Assembly (NCBI GenBank): GCA_028279505.1
Contig: JANQNP010000028.1
Coordinates: forward strand, 1 to 64,000
Length of the DNA: 64,000 bases
Direction: 5' to 3'
Source: Dehalococcoidia bacterium
Lineage (GTDB): Bacteria; Chloroflexota; Dehalococcoidia; UBA2979
Positions within the stretch are counted from its first letter, which is position 1, and each line of letters begins with the position of its first letter. The notes under the pieces are model-generated. The model searched no databases. It had not been told where the DNA came from and saw only the letters and a list, made by a program, of their open reading frames with translations. Both the position numbers and the translations under genes were made by a program. Positions 25,747-34,302 of this stretch are shown in pieces.

Positions 25747-27554
25747 ACGAGTTCTTCGAGGAGGACGACGCCGCGATCGGCAAGGTCTACGACCGACAGA
25801 TCGCCGGTCGCCTGCTCAGCTACCTGAAGCCGTACCGCCGTCTGCTCGCGCTGACGGTGGTGCTGATGCTCGTGGGAGCGCTGCTGACCGTGGTCGGCCC
25901 GCTCCTGGTGCGCTACACGATCGACAACCAGATCGACCAGGGGCGGACCGACCGGCTGGGGCTGCTGTCGCTGCTGTTCCTCGGGCACCTGCTGGTGGCG
26001 TTCGTGTTCCGGTACACGCAGGACGCGCTGATGGCGTGGATCGGGCAGCGCGTGATCATGGACATGCGGCTGCAGCTGTTCACGCACCTGCAGCGGATGT
26101 CGGTGTCGTACTTCGATCGCAACCCGGTCGGCCGGCTGGTCACGCGGGTGACGAACGACATCGCGACGATCGAGCAGGCGATCTCGGTAGGGGTCGTGAC
26201 GATCCTCACCAACCTGGTGATGCTGAGCGCGGTGGTCGTGGCGATGCTCGTCCTCGATTGGCGGCTGGCGCTGCTGATGTTCGCGTTCCTGCCGCCGCTG
26301 ATCTGGGCGACGCAGTACTTCGCGATGAAGCAGCGGGACCTGTTCCGCGAGCAGCGGATGTGGCTCGCGCGGATCAACGCGTTCCTCAACGAAACGATCT
26401 CGGGTGTGGCGGTGGTGCAGCTCTTCAACCGCGAGCGCGAGTCCGGGCGGCGGTTCGACGTTCAGAACCGCGCGTTCCTCAGCGCGAACCTGCGGTTCGT
26501 GTTCTGGTACGCGGTGTTCGAGCCGGTGGTCGTGCTGTTCGCTGCCGGGACGACGGGGGCGCTGATCTGGTACGGCGGGGAGCGCATCCTCGATACGTCG
26601 TTGAGCCTGGGGACGCTGGTCGCGTTCAGCCAGTTCATGGGGTTCTTCTACTGGCCGCTGCGCGAGCTGTCGCAGCGCTACACGACGCTGCAGCAGGCGA
26701 TGGCGTCGGCGGAGCGGGTGTTCGGGATCCTCGATACTCCCGCAGACCTCGTGGACGTCGAGGAGCCGCGGCACCTCGGGAGCCGGATCTTCGGGAAGAT
26801 CGAGTTTCGCAACGTGTGGTTCGCGTACGACAGCGAGCCGGGCGCCGAGCACTGGGTGCTGCGCGACGTGTCGTTCACGGTGCAGCCGGGTGAGTGGGTG
26901 GCGGTCGTTGGTGCGACCGGCGCCGGCAAGACGACGATCCTGTCGCTGCTCACGCGGTTCTATGACGTGCAGCGGGGGCAGATCCTCGTGGATGACGTTC
27001 CCATCGATCAGCTGCCGCAGCGGGAGCTGCGGCGGCACGTGGGGCTGATGCTGCAGGAGCCGTTCGTGTTCACCGACACGATCGAGGAGAACATCCGGCT
27101 ACGCGACACGAGCATCTCCGGCGAGCAGGTGCGCGCCGCCGCCGAGCAGATCGGCGCGAGTGGCTTCATCGAGCGGTTGCCGGACGAGTACGACACAGAG
27201 CTGGCGGAGCGCGGGGCGAACCTGTCGACGGGGCAGAAGCAGCTGCTCGCGCTCGCGCGGGTTGCGGCGTTCAACCCGGAGATCGTGCTCGTGATGGACG
27301 AGGCGACGGCGAGCATCGACCCGGAGACGGAGGCGGTGATCCAGGCGGGGATTCGCGAGGTGATGACCGAGCGCAGCTCGATCGTGATCGCGCACCGGCT
27401 GAACACGATCCGCGCCGTCGATCGGATCGTGGTCCTCGATCATGGCGAAGTGGTCGAGGAGGGTTCGCACGAGGAGCTGCTCGCCCGGGGTGGCCAGTAT
27501 CACCGACTGTACGAGCTGCAGTACCGGGACGATGTGCTCGTCGCGGGTGGGTAG
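25743..27554 (+). CDS. ABC exporter half-transporter with catalytic ATP site
   Basis: The 603-residue partner of the preceding gene begins at ATG 25743 inside an ATGA overlap. It has six helices in the first 330 residues and an NBD with Walker A GATGAGKTTILS, Q-loop GLMLQEPFVFTD, signature LSTGQKQLLALARV, Walker B VLVMDEATASID with the normal catalytic Glu, and H-loop IVIAHRLNTI. The signature has Thr in place of the first Gly (LSTGQ). Hence the consensus site pairs this Glu with the partner's LSGGQ, and the degenerate site pairs the partner's Asp with LSTGQ, as in known asymmetric exporters. Confidence 0.94.
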   Translation: MNEFFEEDDAAIGKVYDRQIAGRLLSYLKPYRRLLALTVVLMLVGALLTVVGPLLVRYTIDNQIDQGRTDRLGLLSLLFLGHLLVAFVFRYTQDALMAWIGQRVIMDMRLQLFTHLQRMSVSYFDRNPVGRLVTRVTNDIATIEQAISVGVVTILTNLVMLSAVVVAMLVLDWRLALLMFAFLPPLIWATQYFAMKQRDLFREQRMWLARINAFLNETISGVAVVQLFNRERESGRRFDVQNRAFLSANLRFVFWYAVFEPVVVLFAAGTTGALIWYGGERILDTSLSLGTLVAFSQFMGFFYWPLRELSQRYTTLQQAMASAERVFGILDTPADLVDVEEPRHLGSRIFGKIEFRNVWFAYDSEPGAEHWVLRDVSFTVQPGEWVAVVGATGAGKTTILSLLTRFYDVQRGQILVDDVPIDQLPQRELRRHVGLMLQEPFVFTDTIEENIRLRDTSISGEQVRAAAEQIGASGFIERLPDEYDTELAERGANLSTGQKQLLALARVAAFNPEIVLVMDEATASIDPETEAVIQAGIREVMTERSSIVIAHRLNTIRAVDRIVVLDHGEVVEEGSHEELLARGGQYHRLYELQYRDDVLVAGG

Positions 27555-27664
27555 CCGAGGTGCCCCCTTGCGTACGAACGCGTTGTCGACGGTGGGAGGA
27601 GGGATTCTGGGAGGCCGATCGCATCGCCGTGAAGTGCGAGGCGCCGCGCCCGACAACGTCCCGG

Positions 27665-28219
27665 CTAGAGGTCTTGTGTAGCCCTGTCGATCGCCTTGAG
27701 GGCTGGCCTGAGCGAGCCAATCGCAAGCAGCTGCCCCTCAACGACCGCGAACGAATCCACGGAGAGGACCGCAACTCCTGCGATGACTTTGAGTCCCTTT
27801 TTCGCCAGACGAACGAACCTTCCGCCTCGTTGTGCCTCGGCTTCCTCGCGAAGCAAGACTGCCAACGCTCGTACGCGCTCTCGAACGGCCTCCGCTTCTG
27901 GGAGGTCGCCCGGATCAACTGGCCCGTCGACATCATCGAATACGAGCGCCGTGATGATTGCGGCGCTCGGGCCCTCCGCGCCGTCATCGATCAAGAGCTG
28001 TCCCTCGTATTCTAGGAACTCCTCATCCGTGACTAGCTGGTCATCTACGATGTCGGCGTTCTCTCGCACTTGATCCCAGCTCGCCCAGATCTCAGCGCTC
28101 TCCGCCAACTCGTCGAGCGCCTCGAAAATCTCGCCGTCACCGAGGGCTAGACGTGAGAATCTTGCCGCCCATTCCCGGAATTGGGCGACGGCGGCTACGT
28201 GTTCAGGCAGAATTGGCAT
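27665..28219 (-). CDS. Hypothetical protein
   Basis: This 184-residue, mostly helical, acidic protein starts MPILPEHVAAVAQFREWAAR and continues with DDQLVTDEEFLEYEGQLLID. Residues about 135-165 are basic then hydrophobic (RLAKKGLKVIAGVAVLSVDS), which could be an amphipathic or short membrane segment. No family is recognised. GC content is lower than in flanking genes, pointing to possible acquisition. It converges with the ABC exporter operon and diverges from an SDR gene; the palindrome CGTTAACG lies 27 bp upstream of its start. Confidence 0.6.
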   Translation of the reverse strand: MPILPEHVAAVAQFREWAARFSRLALGDGEIFEALDELAESAEIWASWDQVRENADIVDDQLVTDEEFLEYEGQLLIDDGAEGPSAAIITALVFDDVDGPVDPGDLPEAEAVRERVRALAVLLREEAEAQRGGRFVRLAKKGLKVIAGVAVLSVDSFAVVEGQLLAIGSLRPALKAIDRATQDL

Positions 28220-28245
28220 GGCTAGTCCTATGGCACGAATGAGTG

Positions 28246-28253
28246 CGTTAACG
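28246..28253. promoter_or_regulatory. CGTTAACG palindrome between divergent genes
   Basis: This palindrome lies 27 bp before the minus-strand hypothetical gene (start 28219) and 93 bp before the SDR gene (28346). A partial direct repeat TAACGG follows at about 28261. It matches cores at 1819-1826 and 40614-40621, both also in divergent gaps. Confidence 0.35.
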
Positions 28254-28345
28254 GTGAGGGTAACGGCTAGGCCGCTATCGCGGGTGGGTAGCCGCTAGCA
28301 TCCTCTCGGTCGCGGGCACGGAGCCCGCGCTGGGAGGAGCGAGCG

Positions 28346-29098
28346 ATGCGTCTCGAGGGCAAGTCGGCGATCGTGAGCGGCGCCGGGAGCGGGATGGGCG
28401 CGGCGACGGCGAAGTTGTTCGCGGCCGAGGGCGCATCCGTCGTGGTCGCCGACGTGGATGAAGTCGGTGGGCAGGAGACGGTGGACGCGATCACCGCGGC
28501 GGGCGGGACGGCGCAGTTCCTTCGCACCGACGTGACCGCCGACGAGGATTGGCAGGCCGCTGTCCAGGTCGCGGAGCGCGACTACGGGAAGCTCGACATC
28601 CTCGTGAACAACGCGGGGCTGAGCAGTAGCGCGTTCGAGGATCCGATGGACCTCGAGGGGTGGGACGCGATCATCGGGGTGAACGCGACGGGGGTGTTCC
28701 TCGGGACGCGCGCGGCGTTGCCGGCGATGCGTCGCGCCGGCGGCGGGTCGATCGTGAACATGTCGTCGATCCTCGGATTCGTCGGGGCGGACAACGGGCA
28801 TCCCGCCTACTCGGCGTCGAAGGGGGCGGTCCGACTGCTGACGAAGTCGACGGCGGTGAACTACGGGCCGGAGGGGATCCGGGCGAACTCGGTGCACCCG
28901 GGGTTCATGCCGCCGATGAAGTCGGGGAATGTGCCGAACTCGCTCGGGCGGCGGGAGATCGCGGTTCAGAACACGCCGCTGCGGCGGACGGGCGAGGTCG
29001 ATGAGGTGGCGTACGCGGTGCTGTTCCTCGCGAGTGACGAGGCCTCGTTTATGACGGGGACGGAGCTGGTCGTGGACGGCGGGTACATCGCTCGCTAG
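28346..29098 (+). CDS. SDR oxidoreductase, classical type
   Basis: This 250-residue classical short-chain dehydrogenase has a complete active site: cofactor motif IVSGAGSGMGAATAKLF, DVDEVGG after strand 2, NNAG at about residue 90, Ser in VNMSSILGF, and YSASKGAV with Tyr and Lys intact. The C-terminal LFLASDEASFMTGTELVVDG is typical of 3-hydroxysteroid or 3-oxoacyl reductase-like members using NAD(H) or NADP(H). GGGAGGAGCG precedes the ATG. The stop shares CTAG with the convergent phosphotransferase gene. The likely substrate is a hydroxyl or keto compound, not defined further. Confidence 0.93.
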   Translation: MRLEGKSAIVSGAGSGMGAATAKLFAAEGASVVVADVDEVGGQETVDAITAAGGTAQFLRTDVTADEDWQAAVQVAERDYGKLDILVNNAGLSSSAFEDPMDLEGWDAIIGVNATGVFLGTRAALPAMRRAGGGSIVNMSSILGFVGADNGHPAYSASKGAVRLLTKSTAVNYGPEGIRANSVHPGFMPPMKSGNVPNSLGRREIAVQNTPLRRTGEVDEVAYAVLFLASDEASFMTGTELVVDGGYIAR

Positions 29099-29982
29099 GT
29101 CGGCGAACGCGCCGCTTGAGCTGCGAGTTGGCGCAGCCCGTGGCGCTGCAAGCTGGGCTCGTCCCGCACGACACCAGCGTCGACGGCGTGCAGGGGCAGA
29201 ACTCGTTCGTAGAGGCGAGCACGGGCGCGGATCGCGGTCCGCTCGTTCGATGCGTACTCAGCGAGCACCTGGTCGGCGAATGACCACCCGTAGTGCCGGC
29301 CCAGCGAGGCGAAGTCGACCGCTGGATCCGCGATCTGCGGGCCGCCGAAGTCCAAGACCGACGATACGATCCCTCCTCCGTTGACGATGATGTGCTCGGG
29401 TACGAGATCGGCGTGGATGAGGCGTTGCGGGATTCCGCCGCCTGACGTCGTGACGGCCCATTGCTCACGCAATCGCTTGAGGTACTGCCGCGTCGCTGGA
29501 CCGAAGCGGTCATCGTGCCAGGTCATCCACTCCTCGTAGCGGCGCCACTTGTTGCGAGCGGTGATGCCGCACTCGCGGACTTGCTTCAGCGGTGTTGAAT
29601 GCAGCTCAGTGAGGAACTGGCTCAGCTGCGCCGCGAGCAACGCGCGACGTCGACCGCGGTTCCGTTCGCGGGCGGCGTGTTCGCCGTCCGCGAATCGATA
29701 CGCCGCGGCGGCGATCACACCGCCACTATCGAGAACGAGCTCCGCGTCAATGGGAACCGGCAGGCCTCGTGGTGTCAGCAGTCGGTAGAGGCAGGTCTGT
29801 CGCCTCATCTCCTCGGTGGCGCCAGACCGCCGAGGGACCCGTACCAGCCAGTCGCCGTCGTCGGACGGGACGCGCCATGCCACGGCGTTCCAGCCTTGCC
29901 CAACACGCTGCGCCTCCGACACGCGCAGCGAGGGGCGCCACTTCGAGAGGTGGCGGGCCACATCGGGTGGTAGGTGCGGCAT
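29095..29982 (-). CDS. Aminoglycoside phosphotransferase-family kinase
   Basis: This 295-residue protein has the APH/choline-kinase plan. VGQGWNAVAWRVPSDDGDWL and VRVPRR form the ATP-binding lobe with the catalytic-lobe Lys or Arg. RLIHADLVPEHIIVNGGG is the Brenner motif H-x-D with the catalytic Asp, and SVLDFGGPQIADPAVDFASL gives the metal-binding Asp. The lobe sequence resembles macrolide 2'-phosphotransferases as well as other small-molecule kinases. It could confer antibiotic resistance or act on a metabolite. GC content is lower than its neighbours. It converges with the SDR gene at a shared CTAG. Confidence 0.85.
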   Translation of the reverse strand: MPHLPPDVARHLSKWRPSLRVSEAQRVGQGWNAVAWRVPSDDGDWLVRVPRRSGATEEMRRQTCLYRLLTPRGLPVPIDAELVLDSGGVIAAAAYRFADGEHAARERNRGRRRALLAAQLSQFLTELHSTPLKQVRECGITARNKWRRYEEWMTWHDDRFGPATRQYLKRLREQWAVTTSGGGIPQRLIHADLVPEHIIVNGGGIVSSVLDFGGPQIADPAVDFASLGRHYGWSFADQVLAEYASNERTAIRARARLYERVLPLHAVDAGVVRDEPSLQRHGLRQLAAQAARSPT

Positions 29983-30000
29983 TGTCGCGATCGTCGGTTG

Positions 30001-30432
30001 CTAGACCGCGGCGGTGCCGTCGGGGGCGAGGCCCTGGGCCGGGGTGGAGAGGAACGAGGAGCGGAACTGGAGGCCCCAGCGGCCGTCCTGCTTCGTGAAG
30101 ATCCAGAAGGTGTCGAAGCCCTCGTACTCCGTGTCGTCTTCGCGGCGGCGGGATTCGCGGAGGGCGAAGTGGACCTTGTCGGGGCCGGACTGGATCGCCT
30201 CGATCGAGAGGTTGGTGGTGTGGTGCCAGCCCTCGGCGCGGAGGTTGGGGGTGAGGGCGTCCTGCGAGGCGGCGAACTCCTCGGCGGTCGGCCATTCGTG
30301 GAAGCGGTTAGCGGCCGTGAGGCGGACGTGGGGGAAGTGCATCTCGGCGACCATGCCGGCTGAGTCGCGGGCGTTGAAGGCCTCGTGCCAGCGCTCGAAT
30401 GCTGCTTCGGCCTCGGATACCGGGTCGCTCAT
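30001..30432 (-). CDS. NTF2/SnoaL-like protein
   Basis: This 143-residue protein starts with a helix common in NTF2-like folds (EAEAAFERWHEAFNARDSAG) and then strand-rich sequence with HFPHVRLTAANRFHEW, FDTFWIFTKQDGRWGLQFRS. This cone-shaped fold serves as SnoaL cyclases, ketosteroid isomerases or binding proteins. No catalytic residue can be assigned. It has a GAGGCAACG ribosome site on the minus strand. It lies 18 nt downstream of the phosphotransferase start, on the same strand but upstream in transcription, so the two could form one message. Confidence 0.75.
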   Translation of the reverse strand: MSDPVSEAEAAFERWHEAFNARDSAGMVAEMHFPHVRLTAANRFHEWPTAEEFAASQDALTPNLRAEGWHHTTNLSIEAIQSGPDKVHFALRESRRREDDTEYEGFDTFWIFTKQDGRWGLQFRSSFLSTPAQGLAPDGTAAV

Positions 30433-30530
30433 CGTTGCCTCCTCGCTTCGCCTCGGTTTCGAGTAGCCGCTCGCGCTGGTCGCGGTCCTCGCGCAGCGAC
30501 GGCGATGCTAGCTGGTCTCGGTGGTACTTG

Positions 30531-30562
30531 ATCGTATCGCTGTTCCGAAACGGTGATACGAT
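30531..30562. promoter_or_regulatory. 32-bp palindromic operator before the crotonase-TetR operon
   Basis: The arms ATCGTATC (30531-30538) and GATACGAT (30555-30562) are perfect inverted repeats. The inner bases continue the symmetry with two mismatches per arm (GCTGTT against AACGGT). It ends 44 bp before the crotonase start; the downstream gene encodes a TetR regulator. It is the best operator candidate in the window for autoregulation. Confidence 0.65.
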
Positions 30563-30606
30563 TCGCCAAGCTCGTAGCAGAACTCGATCGCGGGGGAGGG
30601 TGTCGG

Positions 30607-31302
30607 ATGACAACGCTGGTGAGTTACCGCCTCAAGGACGGGGTCGCATCGATCACTATGGACGACGGGAAGGTCAACGTGATGTCGCTGGCGATGCAGG
30701 GGGAGCTGCATGCGGCCCTCGATCGCGCCGAAGTCGATGGGGCGGTGGTGCTGCTCTCGGGGCGGCCGGGCGTCTTCTGCGCGGGGTTCGATCTGCCGGT
30801 CGTGCAGGCGGGCGGCGCCGAGTCGACGGCGATGGTGCGCGGCGGGTTCGAGCTGTCGGAGCGGATGCTGTCGTTCCCGCTGCCGATCGTGATCGCCTGC
30901 AGCGGGCACGCGATCGCGATGGGGTTCTTCCTGGTGCTGTCGGGCGACTACCGGATCGGAGCGGCGGGTGACTTCAAGCTGGTGGCCAACGAGGTGGCGA
31001 TCGGGCTGACGATGCCGGAGGCGGCGGCGGCGATCGCGCGTCAGCGGCTGACGCCGGCCGCGTTCGAGCGGGCGATGACGGTGTCGGATGTCTTCACGCC
31101 GGCGAACGCCGTCGAGAGTGGTGTGCTCGATCGCGTGGTCGAGGCCGGGGACCTCGAGGGTGTCGCGCGCGAGGTGGCGGTGGGGATGACGGCGCTCGAC
31201 ATGGTGGCGCACGCGGCGACGAAGCGGCGCGTGCGCGCCGATTCGCTGGCGGCGATCCGGCGTGGCATCGAGGCGTACGCCGGGCTGTCGGCGGACGACT
31301 AG
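30607..31302 (+). CDS. Enoyl-CoA hydratase/isomerase family protein
   Basis: This 231-residue crotonase-fold protein has the oxyanion-hole segments LLSGRPGVFCAGFDLPVV and ACSGHAIAMGFFLVLSGDYR. The second acid-helix region reads LVANEVAIGLTMPEAAAAIA, in which a Glu (NEV) fits the position of the hydratase acid. It may hydrate or isomerise an enoyl-CoA. It is somewhat shorter than classical hydratases (about 260). ATG 30607 follows GGGGGAGGG with good spacing. It forms an operon with the TetR gene 14 nt downstream, under the palindrome at 30531-30562. Confidence 0.87.
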   Translation: MTTLVSYRLKDGVASITMDDGKVNVMSLAMQGELHAALDRAEVDGAVVLLSGRPGVFCAGFDLPVVQAGGAESTAMVRGGFELSERMLSFPLPIVIACSGHAIAMGFFLVLSGDYRIGAAGDFKLVANEVAIGLTMPEAAAAIARQRLTPAAFERAMTVSDVFTPANAVESGVLDRVVEAGDLEGVAREVAVGMTALDMVAHAATKRRVRADSLAAIRRGIEAYAGLSADD

Positions 31303-31316
31303 GCGAGGGCGCGACG

Positions 31317-31919
31317 GTGCCGAGGGCGAAGCAACGCACGCCGGAGCTGCGGGCGCACATCCTCCGCGTCGCGACGGCGACGCTGGCGAATGAGGGCGTC
31401 GCCGGGTTCACGACGCGGCGCGTCGCGAGCGACGCTTCGACGTCGCTGCCCGCGGTCTACGAGCTGTTTGGGGACAAGGGCGGGCTCGTGCGCGAGCTGT
31501 TCTTCGAGGGGTTTCGCCAGCTCCGGGCGCAGCTCGACGAGCTGGAGGTGACGACCGATCCGGTCGCCGACCTCGTTGGGGTCGCCAACACGTTCCGAGC
31601 GTTCGCGCGGGCGCATCCGGCGTTGACGGCGGTGATGTTCTCGCGTCCGTTCGCGGACTTCGACCCAGGGCCGGAGGAGCTGGCAGCGGGCAGTGCGGTG
31701 CGCAACTTCGTGGTCGGGCACATACGGCGATGCGTCGAGATGGGGCTGTTCACCGACGATCCGACGGACGTGGCGCACGTCTTTCTGGCGATGATCCAGG
31801 GGTTGGCCACGCAGGAATCCGCTGGCTGGCTGGGCACGACGCCAGAGTCCGTCGACCGCCGCTGGGAGCTGGGGCCGCTGGCGTTTCTGGCCGGGCTCGT
31901 GCGGATCGAGGGCCGGTAG
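31317..31919 (+). CDS. TetR/AcrR transcriptional regulator
   Basis: The 200-residue protein has the N-terminal HTH in LRAHILRVATATLANEGVAG, FTTRRVASDASTSLPAVYEL and FGDKGGLVRELF. The ligand domain starts FRQLRAQLDELEVTTDPVAD. It starts at GTG 31317, 14 nt after the crotonase stop, so the regulator is co-transcribed with a probable target. Its most likely binding site is the 32-bp palindrome upstream of the crotonase. The natural inducer may be an acyl-CoA, as for FadR/PaaR-type TetR proteins, but this is inference. Confidence 0.9.
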   Translation: MPRAKQRTPELRAHILRVATATLANEGVAGFTTRRVASDASTSLPAVYELFGDKGGLVRELFFEGFRQLRAQLDELEVTTDPVADLVGVANTFRAFARAHPALTAVMFSRPFADFDPGPEELAAGSAVRNFVVGHIRRCVEMGLFTDDPTDVAHVFLAMIQGLATQESAGWLGTTPESVDRRWELGPLAFLAGLVRIEGR

Positions 31920-31954
31920 TTGGCCCTCGACGTTCGCCCTGGTGCCGGTCGCGG

Positions 31955-34198
31955 CTAGCCGGCCGCGACGCCTTCGGTGCGCACCACGCCGGATGACACC
32001 AGCGTTTCCAGTCGATCACCGAGGCCGATCTCGCCGAGGATCTCGGCGGCGTCTGAGCCGGGCGTGGGTGCCGAACGGCCCGGGACGAGCGGGGTCCTCG
32101 AGAGGCGGGCGGCAGGGCCGGTGGTCGTAACGGGGCCGCGCTCCATGTGCTCGCGGGTGACGCTGAGGCCGTGTTCGATGACCCAGGGGTCGAGCATGAG
32201 CTGGCGCGGCTCTTCGACGACGCGGTGGGCGCCGGCGCCGGCCGCGACGAGCCTTGCTACCCACTCCTCGACAGTGCCGGTCGCGATCGCGGTCTCGAGG
32301 GCGCGTTCGAGCGCGTCGCCTTCGAGCGCGGCGATGCCCTCGAGAGCTGCGCTGGTTTCGAGACGTTCGAGGTCGTCGGGGCGGGCGCCGAGGAAGAGCC
32401 AGCCGTCGCTGGCCTCGTAGGCGCGGTGGAGCGGGCCGTCGCCGAGGGCGTTCTGGCCGCGCGCCTCAGTCCACTCATGGCCCTCGTAGTCGGTGATGAA
32501 CTGGGTCTGGAGTGAGACGCCGGTGTAGGCGAGGGCGCTGTCGATGTGCTGGCCCTCGCCGGTGCGGTTGCGGTGGAGGAGGGCGAGCGCGACGCCGTAG
32601 GCGCCCATAAAGCCGGTGCCGTAGTCGTTGATCGCGTTGGTCTGGAGCGTAGGCGGGCCGTCGCCGCCGAAGCGGACCTGCATGCCGGTGGCGGCCTGGG
32701 CGAGCTGCTCGTGGCCGGGGCGGCCGGCCCACGGGCCCTCGTGGCCGTAGGAGTTCAGCGAGGCGTAGACGATGTCGGGCTTCCGCTTACGGACCTCGTC
32801 GTAGCCGATGCCGAGGCGCTCGGCGACGCCGGCGCGGTAGTTCTGGACGATGACGTCGGCGCTGTCGACGAGCTGCCAGAAGACCTCGCGGCCTTCGTCG
32901 GACTTGAGGTCGAGCAGGATGCTGCGCTTCGCGCGGCTGACGTCGGTGAAGAAGATGACCGATTCACCGCGGTTCGGGGCGTCGATCTTGATGACGTCGG
33001 CGCCGCACTCGGCGAGCGTGCGACCGGCCGTGGGGCCGGCGAGGATGATGCAGAGGTCGAGGACGCGGACGCCCTCGAGAGCGGCGCGGAGCTCATCCTC
33101 GGATGGTGCCGGGGCCTCGGTGGGCTGTTCGGCTTGCTCGAGGATCGAGCCGCGGTCCGCGTCGAGGGGGCGGCGCGGGCGGATGGCGCCGGGCGTGCCG
33201 GACATGCGGACGTTGAGGCCGGGCTGTGAGGTCTTGCCGAGCACCGGGTCGTCGACGTCGACGATCGCCCTCGAGGCGCGGGCGTGCTCGTGGGTGAGCC
33301 ACTCGGCGCTGGTGCGGCAGACGGTGGCCTCTGAGCCGGCTTTGGCGATCAGGTCTTCCCACTCCTGCGCTGTGCGCGTCTTGAAGAGGGCGATGAACTT
33401 CTCGTCGAGTTCCTCGCGGCGCTCGGGCTCGAACAGACCTTCGCCGGGCCAGTGGGCGATGCCGGCGAGCTCCATGAACTGCGGGACGTTCTGGTTGCCG
33501 GAGTGGAACTGGACCCAGCGCCCGTCCTTGCACTCGTACTGAGTGGTCGTGAGCCCAGAGAAGCCGCGGATCGAGAACGGGTGCTGACCTCGGTAGCCGA
33601 GGGCGCCGAACATGCCGTCGAAGAGGGGTACCTCGATGGTCTGGCCGCGGCCGTCGCGGTCGCGGGCGATGAGGGCCATGCCGATCGCGGTGGCTGTCTG
33701 GAAGGCGGCGTAGCTCGAGGGGATGGGGACGGCGGTGTAGACCGGGCGCGGGGAATCCTCGACTTGGAAGACTCCCCGAGCGAAGTAGGTGGCGGTCGCG
33801 GCGCCGACTACGCCCTCCCAGGCGCGGATGTCGCGGCGGGGATCGTCCGAGGCGAAGCCGGGGAGCGAGGCGTAGATCAGGCGCGGGTCGGCCTCGGTCG
33901 TGGCGGCCGCGCCGAGGCCGAGGCGATCCATGACGCCGGGGCGGAAGTTCTCGATGACGACATCGGCGGAGGCGATGAGTCCTCGGGCGGTGGCGAGGTC
34001 GGCCTCGGTCTTGAGGTCGAGCACGATGCTCTGCTTGCCGCGATTCCAGGTGGCGTTCGCGGGGGCGTCCCAGACGGGGCCGCCGGGCGGGTCGACCTTG
34101 ATGACGTCGGCGCCTTGGTCGGCGAGGAGCATGCCGGTCATCGGGCCGGCGATGTACTGGCCGAAGTCGATCACGCGGATGCCGTCGAGCGCGCCCAT
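31955..34198 (-). CDS. Tandem (two-domain) CaiB/BaiF CoA-transferase
   Basis: A single 747-residue chain contains two class III CoA-transferase domains: residues about 1-345 (GIRVIDFGQYIAGPMTGMLL, ADVIKVDPPGGPVW) and about 376-740 (GVRVLDLCIILAGPTAGRTL, ADVIKIDAPNRGES). A polar linker (EQAEQPTEAPAPSEDEL) joins them. The catalytic Asp is present in domain 2 (NDYGTG, Asp525, then RNRTGEGQHIDSA). In domain 1 the aligned segment is PIPSSYAAF, with Ser161-Ser162 in place of Asp. Native enzymes are interlocked dimers, so this fusion may be a pseudo-heterodimer with one active and one structural or binding half. The substrate is unknown. Confidence 0.9.
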   Translation of the reverse strand: MGALDGIRVIDFGQYIAGPMTGMLLADQGADVIKVDPPGGPVWDAPANATWNRGKQSIVLDLKTEADLATARGLIASADVVIENFRPGVMDRLGLGAAATTEADPRLIYASLPGFASDDPRRDIRAWEGVVGAATATYFARGVFQVEDSPRPVYTAVPIPSSYAAFQTATAIGMALIARDRDGRGQTIEVPLFDGMFGALGYRGQHPFSIRGFSGLTTTQYECKDGRWVQFHSGNQNVPQFMELAGIAHWPGEGLFEPERREELDEKFIALFKTRTAQEWEDLIAKAGSEATVCRTSAEWLTHEHARASRAIVDVDDPVLGKTSQPGLNVRMSGTPGAIRPRRPLDADRGSILEQAEQPTEAPAPSEDELRAALEGVRVLDLCIILAGPTAGRTLAECGADVIKIDAPNRGESVIFFTDVSRAKRSILLDLKSDEGREVFWQLVDSADVIVQNYRAGVAERLGIGYDEVRKRKPDIVYASLNSYGHEGPWAGRPGHEQLAQAATGMQVRFGGDGPPTLQTNAINDYGTGFMGAYGVALALLHRNRTGEGQHIDSALAYTGVSLQTQFITDYEGHEWTEARGQNALGDGPLHRAYEASDGWLFLGARPDDLERLETSAALEGIAALEGDALERALETAIATGTVEEWVARLVAAGAGAHRVVEEPRQLMLDPWVIEHGLSVTREHMERGPVTTTGPAARLSRTPLVPGRSAPTPGSDAAEILGEIGLGDRLETLVSSGVVRTEGVAAG

Positions 34199-34302
34199 GG
34201 TTCCTCCCCGGAAGTGGTCGGTGTCGGCGCAGACTAGCGCTTCGGCGTTCGGCGCGTAGGGTCTGTCATTTCTGAAGGCCGCGACGCTGGCATCCTGAGA
34301 CG

